Assembly (NCBI RefSeq): GCF_031458135.1 | Contig: NZ_JAVDXW010000001.1 | Span: 1,736,001 to 1,800,000 of the forward strand | Direction of reading: 5' to 3' | DNA length: 64,000 nucleotides | Origin: Haloactinomyces albus | GTDB taxonomy: Bacteria > Actinomycetota > Actinomycetes > Mycobacteriales > Pseudonocardiaceae | In this document: one piece after another, positions 7,328 to 15,688 of the stretch | How positions within the stretch are numbered: the first letter of the stretch is position 1 | Layout of the letters: the number at the start of each line of letters is the position of its first letter | Notes under the pieces: model-generated | What the model was told of the DNA's origin: nothing | Seen by the model: only the letters and a program-made list of their open reading frames with translations | Database searches by the model: none | Made by a program: the position numbers and the translations under genes

Positions 7328-8952
7328 CCACCACACCGCTGCCCGCCGGATCCCTGCGTGCCACCTCGCTCAACGCCGCCCGGCGCGACCAGGAGCTCTC
7401 CGAGGTGGGCAACGGCGGACACGTGGACATGCTGATCGTGGGCGGCGGGGTCACCGGCACCGGAGTGGCCCTCGACGCGGCGGCGCGCGGATTGTCGGTC
7501 GCGCTGGTCGAGGCAGCGGATCTCGCCTGGGGCACCTCGCGCTGGTCCAGCAAGCTCGTGCACGGCGGACTGCGCTGCCTCGCGCACGGCGAACTCGGTT
7601 CGGCCAGGGAGAACGCCGTTGAACGCGGGGTACTGATGACCCGAACGGCACCGCACCTGGTGCGAACCCTGCCCCAACTCATACCCCTGCACAGCGGAAT
7701 ATCGCGCCGCTCCGAACTGGTGCTGTCCGGTGGCCTGCACACGGACGACGCACTCCGTCGCAGCGCTCGAACCCCCTCCTCGGTGCTGCCACCCCCGCAC
7801 CGGGTGCCGGAGGCCGAGGCCAGGGCGCTCGTGCCCGGACTACGCTTGGACGGTCTTCGGGGTGGGCTGCTGAGTTTCGACGGTCAACTCGTCGATGACG
7901 CTCGCCTGGTCGTGGCTCTCGCGCGCACGGCGGCGGGATTCGGCGCCCGCATCCTCACCCGGGTACGCGCGCGGGCCCTCGACCACACCGGTGCCGAGGT
8001 GGTCGACCAGCGCAGCGGCGAATCGCTGCGTATCCACGCACGGTCGGTGGTCAACGCGGCCGGGGTGTGGGCGGGCGAACTCGCCCCGGACATCCGGCTG
8101 CGGCCGACACGTGGTTCCCACCTCGTACTCGATGCGGATGCGGCCGGACTCGCCGGAACCGCCGTCGTTTCCCCGCTTCCGGGGCAATCCGGGCGGTTCC
8201 TGCTCTGCCTGCCTCAGCCCGACGGCCATGCCTACCTGGGGGTGACCGACGAGCCCGTCGACGGACCGGTGCCCTCGGTGCCCGAGGTTCCGGAGTCCGA
8301 TGTGGACTTCCTGTTGAGCGCCGGGAGCGAGGCTCTCGGGCATCCCCTGCGCAGGGAGCACGTGCTGGGATCCTTTGTCGGACTACGGCCCCTGCTGGGG
8401 ACGGCGCCCGGATCGGGCGGCGCACTCGGTGGCTTCTCCCTCGGGGGACGCCTGCGCCGCGACCGGGAATCGGCCGATCCGTCTCGCAGGCATGCCGTCC
8501 TGACCTCCTCCGAGGGAGTGGTCACCGTGGTCGGTGGGAAGCTGACCACCTACCGGAGGATGGCCGCCGACACCGTCGACACGGCAATCCGCACCGCGGG
8601 GTTGCCCGCCGGACCGTCCCGGACCACCGCCGTACCGCTGGTCGGCGCCACCGAACGCGCACGGCTGGACAGCATCGAGGCCAGTCCTCGATTGATCTCG
8701 CGCTACGGCACCGAAGCCGTCCGGATCACCGCCCTCGCCGAGTTCGATTCCGATCTCGGCGAACGAGTCGTGCCCGCACTGCCGCTCACGGCGGCCGAGG
8801 TGCTGTGGGCCGTACGGCACGAGGGGGTTCTCGACACCGACGACGTCCTCGACCGGCGCACCCGCATCGGCCTGACCGCAGCCGAGCGTACGGCCGCCTA
8901 CCCGGCCGTCGCCGAACTCGTCGCGCGAGCACTGCACGGTGTCCACGCCTGA
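7324..8952 (+). CDS. glpD: Aerobic glycerol-3-phosphate dehydrogenase
   Basis: A 542-residue FAD-dependent enzyme that oxidises sn-glycerol 3-phosphate to dihydroxyacetone phosphate and passes electrons to the quinone pool, probably as a peripheral membrane protein. The dinucleotide-binding loop GGGVTG lies at residues 40-45, followed by the GlpD hallmark TSRWSSKLVHGGLRCL; the GKLTTYR motif occurs towards the C-terminus, and a C-terminal helical GlpD domain is present. Length fits the family. It is translationally coupled to the preceding TetR gene. No glpF or glpK lies nearby, so its link with the divergent FAD oxidase is probably more specific than general glycerol catabolism. Confidence 0.88.
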   Translation: MTTTPLPAGSLRATSLNAARRDQELSEVGNGGHVDMLIVGGGVTGTGVALDAAARGLSVALVEAADLAWGTSRWSSKLVHGGLRCLAHGELGSARENAVERGVLMTRTAPHLVRTLPQLIPLHSGISRRSELVLSGGLHTDDALRRSARTPSSVLPPPHRVPEAEARALVPGLRLDGLRGGLLSFDGQLVDDARLVVALARTAAGFGARILTRVRARALDHTGAEVVDQRSGESLRIHARSVVNAAGVWAGELAPDIRLRPTRGSHLVLDADAAGLAGTAVVSPLPGQSGRFLLCLPQPDGHAYLGVTDEPVDGPVPSVPEVPESDVDFLLSAGSEALGHPLRREHVLGSFVGLRPLLGTAPGSGGALGGFSLGGRLRRDRESADPSRRHAVLTSSEGVVTVVGGKLTTYRRMAADTVDTAIRTAGLPAGPSRTTAVPLVGATERARLDSIEASPRLISRYGTEAVRITALAEFDSDLGERVVPALPLTAAEVLWAVRHEGVLDTDDVLDRRTRIGLTAAERTAAYPAVAELVARALHGVHA

Positions 8953-9054
8953 CGAATACCGAACGATCTTCACGAATTCTGCCGATTGCCGGACGCACGA
9001 GGGCACCGTCCGGCAGGGTGATCACCATGCCACCGATCACTTCGATGGAAATAC

Positions 9055-9083
9055 TTGCCATTATGTTGGGTTTTTGCAATAGT
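9055..9083 (+). promoter_or_regulatory. Promoter for a leaderless XRE-ABC operon
   Basis: TTGCCA (9055-9060), 17-base spacer, AATAGT (9078-9083), then seven bases to the GTG at 9091. No Shine-Dalgarno precedes that GTG, so transcription probably begins at or next to the start codon. Confidence 0.5.
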
Positions 9084-9090
9084 CTGATGT

Positions 9091-9363
9091 GTGAGTCCAG
9101 TACGACGCGGTAGTGACCTGCCGATCCACAACCGTCTGCAAGTCCTGCGGGCCGAACGTGGGTTGACCAGGGTCCAGCTCGCCGAGGCAGTCGAGGTGAA
9201 CCCGCAGACCATCGGTGCGCTGGAGCGCGGGGACCACTACCCGAGCCTGGACCTGGCGTTCCGGCTCTGCGACGTCTTCGGGCTGCCCGTGGAGGCGGTG
9301 TTCAGCCGCGAACCATTCACACCGCTGTCGAGCCGGGTCTATCACCAGGGGGAACGGACATGA
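9091..9363 (+). CDS. Small XRE-family regulator
   Basis: A 90-residue protein that is little more than a Cro/C1-type helix-turn-helix: NRLQVLRAERGLTRVQLAEA followed by VNPQTIGALERGDHYPSL, about residues 14-53, and a short tail. This compact class commonly precedes membrane-protein or ABC-exporter genes and autoregulates them. The stop overlaps the ATG of the next gene (ATGA), and four genes in a row are overlapped, so the operon is one unit. Ligand or signal not evident. Confidence 0.85.
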   Translation: MSPVRRGSDLPIHNRLQVLRAERGLTRVQLAEAVEVNPQTIGALERGDHYPSLDLAFRLCDVFGLPVEAVFSREPFTPLSSRVYHQGERT

Positions 9364-9944
9364 GCAGGCTCGCGGAGCAACTGCGCCAGGCGCGGAACGC
9401 GGCGCGGCACCGAGAAAGACGCCGTCGGCAACTGATGGGCCGGGCACTACCGAACTGGCGGGTCCGGTCGCGGCGCCGCGTGCTGGCACTGCTGTGGCTG
9501 TTCGGTCCGCTCTCGCTGATCACGATGACTCTGGCGCTGGAATGGGGAAACCCGGTACTGCCCTGGATCTACACCCCGATCCTGGTCTCCTGGTTCCCAC
9601 TGGGGATGATCCTGCGCGTCCTGACAGCGGCGAGCATCGACTCGTCCGACTCCGTCCTCGACGAACGCGAACGGCAGGTCCGCGACAGCCTCACCCGTGT
9701 CGCCTTCACGGTGCTGCTGGTCTGCAACTTCCTGCTCGTCGTCTACCTGGGACAACCCGATCCCGGCCCCCTGCTGGTAAGCAAAGCCACGGTCCTGCTC
9801 ATCTGCTCCATCCTGCTGTCCACGTCGGTGCCGACGGCACTGCTCGCGTGGCGGATGCCGGACGACGATCCGGAAGACTTCGACGAAACCGTCCCCGGCG
9901 CACCCACGACCGGGGCCAACGGAGAAGGAGAACGAAATGCCTGA
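9360..9944 (+). CDS. Four-helix membrane protein of the XRE-ABC operon
   Basis: A 194-residue integral membrane protein. A strongly basic N-terminal stretch (residues 10-42, many Arg) is followed by hydrophobic segments near residues 43-61, 68-85, 111-130 and 139-160, then an acidic tail. No catalytic motif or known domain is evident. It is translationally coupled to the upstream regulator (ATGA) and overlaps the ABC ATPase start by 8 bases. Comparable small membrane proteins accompany XRE-controlled NatAB-like exporters; a sensory or accessory role is a guess. Confidence 0.7.
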   Translation: MSRLAEQLRQARNAARHRERRRRQLMGRALPNWRVRSRRRVLALLWLFGPLSLITMTLALEWGNPVLPWIYTPILVSWFPLGMILRVLTAASIDSSDSVLDERERQVRDSLTRVAFTVLLVCNFLLVVYLGQPDPGPLLVSKATVLLICSILLSTSVPTALLAWRMPDDDPEDFDETVPGAPTTGANGEGERNA

Positions 9945-10848
9945 GGGGGTACTGGAGATCGACCGGGTCTCCAAAAGATACGGGAATGTCGTGGCACTGG
10001 AGGACATGGCGTTCGCGGTGCGTGCGGGCGAGATGTTCGGCTTCGTCGGCAGCAACGGTGCGGGCAAGACCACCACGATGCGTATCGCACTCGGGGTGCT
10101 GGCCGCCGATTCCGGCGAGGTGCGCTGGAACGGCACACCGCTGGATCTGCGCACCCGGCGCCGCATCGGATACATGCCCGAGGAGCGTGGCCTGTATCCG
10201 AAGATGAAGGCCGCCGACCAGCTCGCCTACCTCGGTGAGCTGCACGGGATGTCGACACGCGACGCCCGCAGGGGCGCCGAGCGGTGGACCGAACGGCTCG
10301 GGCTGTCCGAACGCCGCAACGACGAGGTGCAAAAGCTCAGCCTCGGCAACCAGCAGCGCGTGCAACTGGCCGCCGCGCTGATTCACGAGCCCGACGTGCT
10401 CATCCTCGACGAACCGTTCTCCGGCCTGGATCCGGTCGCCGTCGACGTGATGAGCCAGGTACTGCGGGAGATGTGCGATTCCGGGGTGCCGGTGGTGTTC
10501 TCCAGCCACCAGCTCGAGCTCGTGCAACGCCTGTGCGATCGGATCGGCATCGTGCGCCGCGGGCGGATGGTGGCCGCGGGAACCGTCGACGAGTTGCGCG
10601 ACAGCGGCACGGCCACGCTGGTGGTCGACGCCCCCGAGGCGCCCGCGGGATGGGCCGAAGGCCTTCCCGGGGTCCACGTGCTCGGCACCGAGTCCGGGCG
10701 CACCACCCTGGAACTGGCCGAAGGCACCGACGACCAGGCCGTCCTCGGCGCGGCTCTGGCCACCGGCCCGGTCCACGAGTTCAGCAGGAGACGCCCCGAG
10801 CTGACCGAACTGTTCCGCAACGTCGTCACCGAGGAGAGCGCCGCATGA
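9937..10848 (+). CDS. ABC exporter ATP-binding protein (NatA-like)
   Basis: A 303-residue ABC ATPase. Walker A GSNGAGKTT at residues 38-46, signature LSLGNQQR near 134, Walker B LILDEP with the following FSGLDP near 153, and a C-terminal extension of about 90 residues typical of NatA/drug-exporter ATPases. AAGGAGAACGAA precedes the ATG, which overlaps the upstream stop by 8 bases; its own stop overlaps the permease ATG (ATGA). With the next gene it forms an ABC-2-type exporter; NatAB homologues export Na+ or drugs, but the substrate here is not shown by sequence. Confidence 0.88.
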   Translation: MPEGVLEIDRVSKRYGNVVALEDMAFAVRAGEMFGFVGSNGAGKTTTMRIALGVLAADSGEVRWNGTPLDLRTRRRIGYMPEERGLYPKMKAADQLAYLGELHGMSTRDARRGAERWTERLGLSERRNDEVQKLSLGNQQRVQLAAALIHEPDVLILDEPFSGLDPVAVDVMSQVLREMCDSGVPVVFSSHQLELVQRLCDRIGIVRRGRMVAAGTVDELRDSGTATLVVDAPEAPAGWAEGLPGVHVLGTESGRTTLELAEGTDDQAVLGAALATGPVHEFSRRRPELTELFRNVVTEESAA

Positions 10849-12140
10849 CCGCCCCCGGCAGGACCAGCACCCACCAACAGGGCAGCAACCGGGCCAGCCC
10901 CCATCCGCAGGGCACCGGTCAGCAGGGCACCGGTCAGCAGGGCACGGGCGGAACGGGCTCCGCGCGAACCGTGTGGCTGGTGGCCCGCCGTGAACTCGAC
11001 ACCCGGGTGCGTACGCGCTCGTTCGTTCTCGGCACCCTGGTCATGATTCTGCTCATCGCTGCTTATCCGGCGCTGATGTTCTTCATCGGCCAGAACGCGA
11101 GCGCGACCACCGTGGGATTCACCGGCCGGGCCGCCGCGGTGATCCAGCCGACGGAAATCACGGCGGAGTCGATGGGCGAATCCGTCGAGGGCCGCGAGAT
11201 CACCGACGTGGCGGACGGCAAGCAACAGGTCCGTGCGGGCGAACTCGATGCGCTGGTCACCGGCACGCCGGGGGCACTGAAGCTCATCGTCGAGGACCGG
11301 CCCGACGCAGGACTCCGGGCAGTCCTGGATGCCGTGGCCGGGCAGCAGGCGCTCAACACCGAACTCTCCCGGGCCGGGCTGGACCCGGCCGAGGTCAACG
11401 CCGCGGTGGCCTCCGCCAAGGTGGCGGTGACCAGTCTGGAACCCGCCGATCCGCAGCAGGGCCAGCGGCTCGCGCTCGCAATGGCGGCGGCCTTCCTGCT
11501 CTACTTCATGCTGATCGGATCCAGCCAGATGGTGGCCCAGGGGGTGGTCGAGGAGAAGTCCAGCCGCGTGGTCGAAATTCTGCTCTCGACCATCCGGCCG
11601 AGCCAGCTACTCGCGGGCAAGGTGCTCGGTATCGGCCTGACCGGGCTGCTGCAGTTCCTCGTCATCGGTGTCGTCGGAGTGGTCGCGACCACCACGACCG
11701 GGCTGATGACCCTGCCCTCGACCGCGTCGGCCGGAACCCTGGTATGGGCTCTGGTCTGGTTCCTGCTCGGATTCTTCTTCTACGCCACGATCATGGCGGC
11801 AGGCGCTTCCCTGGTCTCCCGCCAGGAAGACCTGCAAGGGGTCGTGATGCCGATCATCATGCTGCTGATCGTTCCGTTCGTCGTCGGCATCTCGATTCTG
11901 CCGAACGACCCGGAAAGCTCGCTCGGTACGGCGTTGTCATTGGTGCCCGGCTTCTCGCCGGTGCTCATGCCGATGCGAATCGCACTCGGCGTGGCCGCAC
12001 CGTGGGAGATCGCGGTCTCGATCGTCCTGTCCGTGCTCGCCACCGCCGCGTTGCTGTGGCTCGGTGGCCGGATCTACTCCAACGCCGTACTGCGCACCGG
12101 TGCCCGCGTCAAGCTCTCCGAGGCACTGCGGGCGGCCTGA
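10845..12140 (+). CDS. ABC-2-type permease (NatB/YhaP-like)
   Basis: A 431-residue permease. The cytoplasmic N-terminus carries a low-complexity QQGTG repeat (encoded by two exact 15-bp units at 10908-10937 plus a partial third), then a first membrane helix (about residues 61-78), a roughly 130-residue extracytoplasmic domain, and five more helices in the C-terminal half. VVEEKSSRVVEILLSTI is the conserved motif of NatB/YhaP permeases. It completes the exporter begun by the overlapping ATPase and ends at a strong palindromic terminator. Confidence 0.85.
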   Translation: MTAPGRTSTHQQGSNRASPHPQGTGQQGTGQQGTGGTGSARTVWLVARRELDTRVRTRSFVLGTLVMILLIAAYPALMFFIGQNASATTVGFTGRAAAVIQPTEITAESMGESVEGREITDVADGKQQVRAGELDALVTGTPGALKLIVEDRPDAGLRAVLDAVAGQQALNTELSRAGLDPAEVNAAVASAKVAVTSLEPADPQQGQRLALAMAAAFLLYFMLIGSSQMVAQGVVEEKSSRVVEILLSTIRPSQLLAGKVLGIGLTGLLQFLVIGVVGVVATTTTGLMTLPSTASAGTLVWALVWFLLGFFFYATIMAAGASLVSRQEDLQGVVMPIIMLLIVPFVVGISILPNDPESSLGTALSLVPGFSPVLMPMRIALGVAAPWEIAVSIVLSVLATAALLWLGGRIYSNAVLRTGARVKLSEALRAA

Positions 12141-12155
12141 GACGGTCGTGTGTGG

Positions 12156-12193
12156 GGGGGGTGGTCAATTTCTCGCGAAATTGACCACCCCCC
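12156..12193. terminator. Strong convergent terminator of the AATTTC-TCGC-GAAATT family
   Basis: A 17-bp perfect stem: GGGGGGTGGTCAATTTC (12156-12172) with GAAATTGACCACCCCCC (12177-12193), loop TCGC. It lies between the ABC permease (+) and gltA (-), 15 bases after the former and 22 bases before the latter's stop. No T run follows on either strand, yet stem stability is extreme. Same core as elements at 29261 and 58665. Confidence 0.7.
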
Positions 12194-12214
12194 ACAACCG
12201 GTTGCGAGATGGAT

Positions 12215-13519
12215 TCAGCGCTGGTCGAGCGGCGTGTACGACCGCTCCGGCTGACCGGTGTAGACCTGACGCGGCCTGCTGATCTTGCGCTGCGGATCGA
12301 CCAGCATCTCCCGCCAGTGCGCGATCCAGCCCGGCAGGCGCCCCAGCGCGAACAGCACGGTGAAGTACTTCGTCGGGAATCCCATCGCCTTGTAGATCAG
12401 GCCGGTGTAGAAGTCGACATTCGGATAGAGCTTGCGCTCCACGAAGTAGTCGTCGGACAGCGCCCGCTCCTCCAGCTTCAGCGCGATGTCCAGCAGCGGG
12501 TCGTTGGATCCGAGCTTGGCGAGCACCTCGTCCGCCGTCTTCTTGACGATCCTGGCGCGCGGATCGTAGTTCTTGTAGACCCGGTGGCCGAAGCCCATCA
12601 GCTTCACCCCCGGCTCCTTGTTCTTGACCCGCTCGACGAACCTGTCCACGTCGCCGCCGTCCGCGCGAATGCCCTCCAGCATGTCCAGTACCGCGCTGTT
12701 GGCACCACCGTGCAGCGGGCCGAACAGAGCGTTGATCCCGGCCGAAATGCTGGCGAAGAGGTTGGCCTCGGAGGACCCCACCATCCGCACGGTCGACGTC
12801 GAGCAGTTCTGCTCGTGATCGGCGTGCAGGATGAACAGCAGGTCCAGCGCCCGCGTCAGCGCCGGGTCCACCTCGTAGGGCTCGGCGGGAAAACCGAAGG
12901 TCATCCGCAGGAAGTTCTCCACCAGACCAAGCGAGTTGTCCGGGTAGAGGAACGGCTGTCCCACCGACTTCTTGTAGGCATAGGCCGCGATGGTCGGCAG
13001 CTTGGCCAACAACCGGTGCGTGGACAGCTCGACCTGGTTGTCATCGAACGGGTTGAGGCTGTCCTGGTAGAAGGTGGACAACGCCGAAACCGCCGAGGAC
13101 AGCACCGGCATCGGGTGGGCATCCCGAGGAAACCCGTCGAAGAACTGCTTGAGGTCTTCGTGCAGCAGCGTGTGTCGCTGGATGCGCTGTGCGAACTCCT
13201 CGTATTGCTGCTTGCTCGGCAGCTCACCGTAAATCAGCAGGTAGCTGACCTCGACGAAGTTCGACTTGTCCGCGAGTTCCTCGATGGGATAACCCCGGTA
13301 GCGCAGGATACCGGCGTCACCGTCGATGTAGGTGATCTCGGAGTTGCAAGCCGCCGTGTTGACGAAGCCCGGATCGAGCGTCACCAAACCGGTTCTGGCC
13401 ATCAGCTTATCGAGATCCACGCCGGGTGCACCCTCGGTGGACGGCATCACGTTCATCTCGTGCTCGCCGGCGTCGTAGCGCAGCGCGACTTTACGTTTGG
13501 TGGTCGCGTCGTCGGGCAT
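12215..13519 (-). CDS. gltA: Citrate synthase
   Basis: A 434-residue hexameric-type citrate synthase, condensing acetyl-CoA with oxaloacetate at the entry of the TCA cycle. The catalytic triad is intact: His270 in GPLHGG, His312 in GFGHRVY, Asp369 in PNVDFY. The N-terminal beta-rich domain typical of the long GltA form is present (LRYDAGEHEMNVMPSTEGAPG). ATG at 13519 is preferred to upstream possibilities because GAGAGG precedes it by seven bases. Transcribed alone, convergent with the ABC exporter. A second, shorter citrate synthase lies at 19042. Confidence 0.95.
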   Translation of the reverse strand: MPDDATTKRKVALRYDAGEHEMNVMPSTEGAPGVDLDKLMARTGLVTLDPGFVNTAACNSEITYIDGDAGILRYRGYPIEELADKSNFVEVSYLLIYGELPSKQQYEEFAQRIQRHTLLHEDLKQFFDGFPRDAHPMPVLSSAVSALSTFYQDSLNPFDDNQVELSTHRLLAKLPTIAAYAYKKSVGQPFLYPDNSLGLVENFLRMTFGFPAEPYEVDPALTRALDLLFILHADHEQNCSTSTVRMVGSSEANLFASISAGINALFGPLHGGANSAVLDMLEGIRADGGDVDRFVERVKNKEPGVKLMGFGHRVYKNYDPRARIVKKTADEVLAKLGSNDPLLDIALKLEERALSDDYFVERKLYPNVDFYTGLIYKAMGFPTKYFTVLFALGRLPGWIAHWREMLVDPQRKISRPRQVYTGQPERSYTPLDQR

Positions 13520-13853
13520 TCGGAACCTCTCGCGCTCAGTCGGGGGTGGCACTGATGTGCGCAGCCGGCAGGCCGGTGCGCCGCAGCCCGGACTGCTCTC
13601 TCACGTGGAGCGCGCCCGGCGACACGCACGCCGGTCGGTCTTGGTGAACTACCGCAGTACCACCCCGTTGGAGTCCTGTCAGTTGTCACGCTAGACCGCA
13701 GTAGGCCTCTCGCGCAGCAACCGTTTCTGCTGAACCGCGCAGGTGGGACCACGATCACATCATTTCGGCCCTCCGCACCGGCTCAACGCGCCGGTTTCGA
13801 GCCGCGGAGTTCGCCGCGGGGCGGCGTCTCGGAGACCCATCCGGCCACGCCCC
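13520..13853. other. Intergenic region upstream of gltA
   Basis: 334 bases between the gltA start and the end of the PfkB gene, both on the minus strand. It should contain the gltA promoter and any terminator for the PfkB transcript. Several GC-rich short repeats (CCGGTGCGCC, GCCGGCAGGCCGG) could fold but I see no long perfect stem, no convincing -35/-10 pair and no plausible small gene. Confidence 0.4.
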
Positions 13854-14825
13854 TCACCCGAGGGGGTCGGGGCGGTCGATCTCGGTGGAGTACGGCGGTT
13901 CCGCACCGGAACGCGAGACCGTCACTGCCGCCGCCGACGCGGCGAACCCCAGGGCACGCTGCCACTGCTGCCGGTCGAGTGCGCGCATGGCCGCCGCCGA
14001 CAGGGCGTCGTGGCGGTACAGCCAGGTCAGCAGGGCCGCTTGGACCGTGTCCCCTGCTCCGATCGTGTCCGCGACCGACGCGGCGATTCCCGGCACCTCG
14101 ATGGTCCGCCCCTCGTCGGTCAGCACCATCAGCCCATCGGCTCCCCTGGTCAGCACCACGGCCGCCGGTCCGCGGCGCTGCCATTGCCGGAGCACGTCGA
14201 CCAGATCGGCTGCCTCCGCTGCCGCCGATTGCTCTCCCGCCAGCCAGGCGGCGTCTTCGACCGAGAGCTTGAGCAGGTCGATACCCGGCAGCCAGGAGAG
14301 GAAGCGCTTGCGGTAGGCCTCGGTGTCCTCGATCAGCTCGGAGCGGATGTTCGGATCGAGCGCGACGAACGTGCCGCGCCGGGCCTGGCGGAGCAGAATG
14401 CTCTCGTACACGGTGGCGCCGGGCTCCAGGACCATGGACAGCGTGCCGAAGGAGACCGCTGCGGTCTCCTCGGGAAGTGGTCCCGGATCCGTCACGAAGC
14501 GGCTCGCGGTCGCGGCGGCGTAGAAGCTGTAGCGGGCCGATCCCTCGGCATCGAGCACCACCGCGGCCAATGTCGTCGGCTCCGCACCACGCTGCACCGC
14601 ACCGGTGTCCACGCCGGCCGCGCTCAACCGATCGAGCAGCTTGTCACCGAACCGGTCGGTGGATAACCGGCTCAGGAAGGTCGCGGGAACACCGAGTCTG
14701 CCCAACGCGATCGCCACGTTGTAGGGGCCACCGCCCAGCCTCGGATGCAACGGCCCGAGTTCACCGCGCGGGGTGGATGGATCCGGAGTGAGGTCGACCA
14801 GCGCCTCGCCACAGACGACGATCAT
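13854..14825 (-). CDS. PfkB-family sugar kinase (fructokinase-like)
   Basis: A 323-residue ribokinase-fold enzyme. The first signature is GGGPYNVAIALGRLG near residue 31 and the second, DTIGAGDTVQAALL near residue 250, contains the catalytic Asp and anion hole. The opening CGEALVDLTP is typical of bacterial fructokinases; ribose, 2-keto-3-deoxygluconate or nucleosides cannot be excluded. The start overlaps the stop of the upstream TetR gene (ATGA), so regulator and kinase form one minus-strand transcript, divergent from an acyl-CoA dehydrogenase. Confidence 0.82.
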   Translation of the reverse strand: MIVVCGEALVDLTPDPSTPRGELGPLHPRLGGGPYNVAIALGRLGVPATFLSRLSTDRFGDKLLDRLSAAGVDTGAVQRGAEPTTLAAVVLDAEGSARYSFYAAATASRFVTDPGPLPEETAAVSFGTLSMVLEPGATVYESILLRQARRGTFVALDPNIRSELIEDTEAYRKRFLSWLPGIDLLKLSVEDAAWLAGEQSAAAEAADLVDVLRQWQRRGPAAVVLTRGADGLMVLTDEGRTIEVPGIAASVADTIGAGDTVQAALLTWLYRHDALSAAAMRALDRQQWQRALGFAASAAAVTVSRSGAEPPYSTEIDRPDPLG

Positions 14826-15505
14826 GTTCTCTCCGTGCCGTCGGGGGCGCCTGCGTCGCCGCCCGGCGACCGGTCCGAACGGGTGCTCAGCCCTCCGAGG
14901 AGGAACTGCGACAGCGCAGCGAATGCCTCGGAGTCGGACAGCCCGGTGCGCTCACCGATCTCGCCCCGCTGGATCGCGGTGATGGTCAGGCCGACCATCT
15001 CGCCGACCAGCGCCGCATCCACCTCACGGAACACCCCGTCGCGCACACCCGCCTTGACCGCGGAACGGATCTGCTCGGCAGCGGCCCTGGCGTTGGCCTC
15101 GTACGTGGCCCGTGTCGCGGGATTGGCCGCCATGTCCTCGATGAACCGTCGTGAAGCGGGCAGCAGTGCCTCGGAGGCAGCCTCCAGATAGGCACGCATC
15201 CACGAACGCACATCCGACACTCCGGCGACGCGCCGCTCGACGCTCGCGGTCGCACCCTTGAAGTAGTGGCCGACGACCCGGACCGAGAGTTGCTCCTTGC
15301 TCCCGGCCAGCGTGTACAGCGTCGACTTCGAGCACCGCAGCCGCGCGGCCAGGTCGTCGAGCGTGAAGTGGGCGAAGCCCTCCGCGAGGAACAGGTCGCA
15401 CAACCGGTCCAGCAGATCCGCTCGACGCGCGTGCACCGCAGGACTGGCCGGGGCCGCCCGACGGTGCAGCTCACCGGCGCCTGCCACCGGATCGGACATG
15501 GTCAT
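14822..15505 (-). CDS. TetR-family regulator
   Basis: A 227-residue repressor-like protein. The helix-turn-helix FTLDDLAARLRCSKSTLYTLAG lies at about residues 46-67 (the RCSKSTLY turn is typical); the remainder is an alpha-helical ligand domain. Two ATG codons six bases apart (15505 and 15499) could start it; neither has a good ribosome site. It is coupled to the PfkB gene downstream, but the divergent acyl-CoA dehydrogenase and the shared operator cluster make acyl-CoA or fatty-acid metabolism a more natural target. That choice is inference. Confidence 0.85.
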   Translation of the reverse strand: MTMSDPVAGAGELHRRAAPASPAVHARRADLLDRLCDLFLAEGFAHFTLDDLAARLRCSKSTLYTLAGSKEQLSVRVVGHYFKGATASVERRVAGVSDVRSWMRAYLEAASEALLPASRRFIEDMAANPATRATYEANARAAAEQIRSAVKAGVRDGVFREVDAALVGEMVGLTITAIQRGEIGERTGLSDSEAFAALSQFLLGGLSTRSDRSPGGDAGAPDGTERT

Positions 15506-15586
15506 GGTTCGAGACTGCCACAGCCCGGTGATTCGTCCGGCACACGGGATCCGGACCCGTCCGGTATCGGTGTTGCCTCGGCGCGC

Positions 15587-15629
15587 CTGACAGTACTATA
15601 AACAGTCCTACAGTACTGAAAAGAGTACT
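15587..15629. promoter_or_regulatory. Divergent promoters with three AGTACT boxes
   Basis: AGTACT occurs at 15592-15597, 15612-15617 and 15624-15629, twice inside the palindrome-like contexts CAGTACTG and AAACAGT...ACTGTTT. On the plus strand CTGACA (15587-15592), 16 bases, TACAGT (15609-15614) is a plausible promoter for the acyl-CoA dehydrogenase; on the minus strand TATAGT (15600-15595) is a good -10 for the TetR gene. The AT-rich repeats stand out and probably form the TetR operator. Confidence 0.6.
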
Positions 15630-15688
15630 GTTTCCGATCGTCGTCTCTCCACACGGCGTCCTCAACACAGCCACAGGAGTGCACCGCC

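Noticed and set aside
12209-13555. 448-codon open frame on the plus strand across gltA
   Set aside because: Antisense image of a gene with all citrate synthase motifs; its translation is Arg/Gly/His-rich with no motif.
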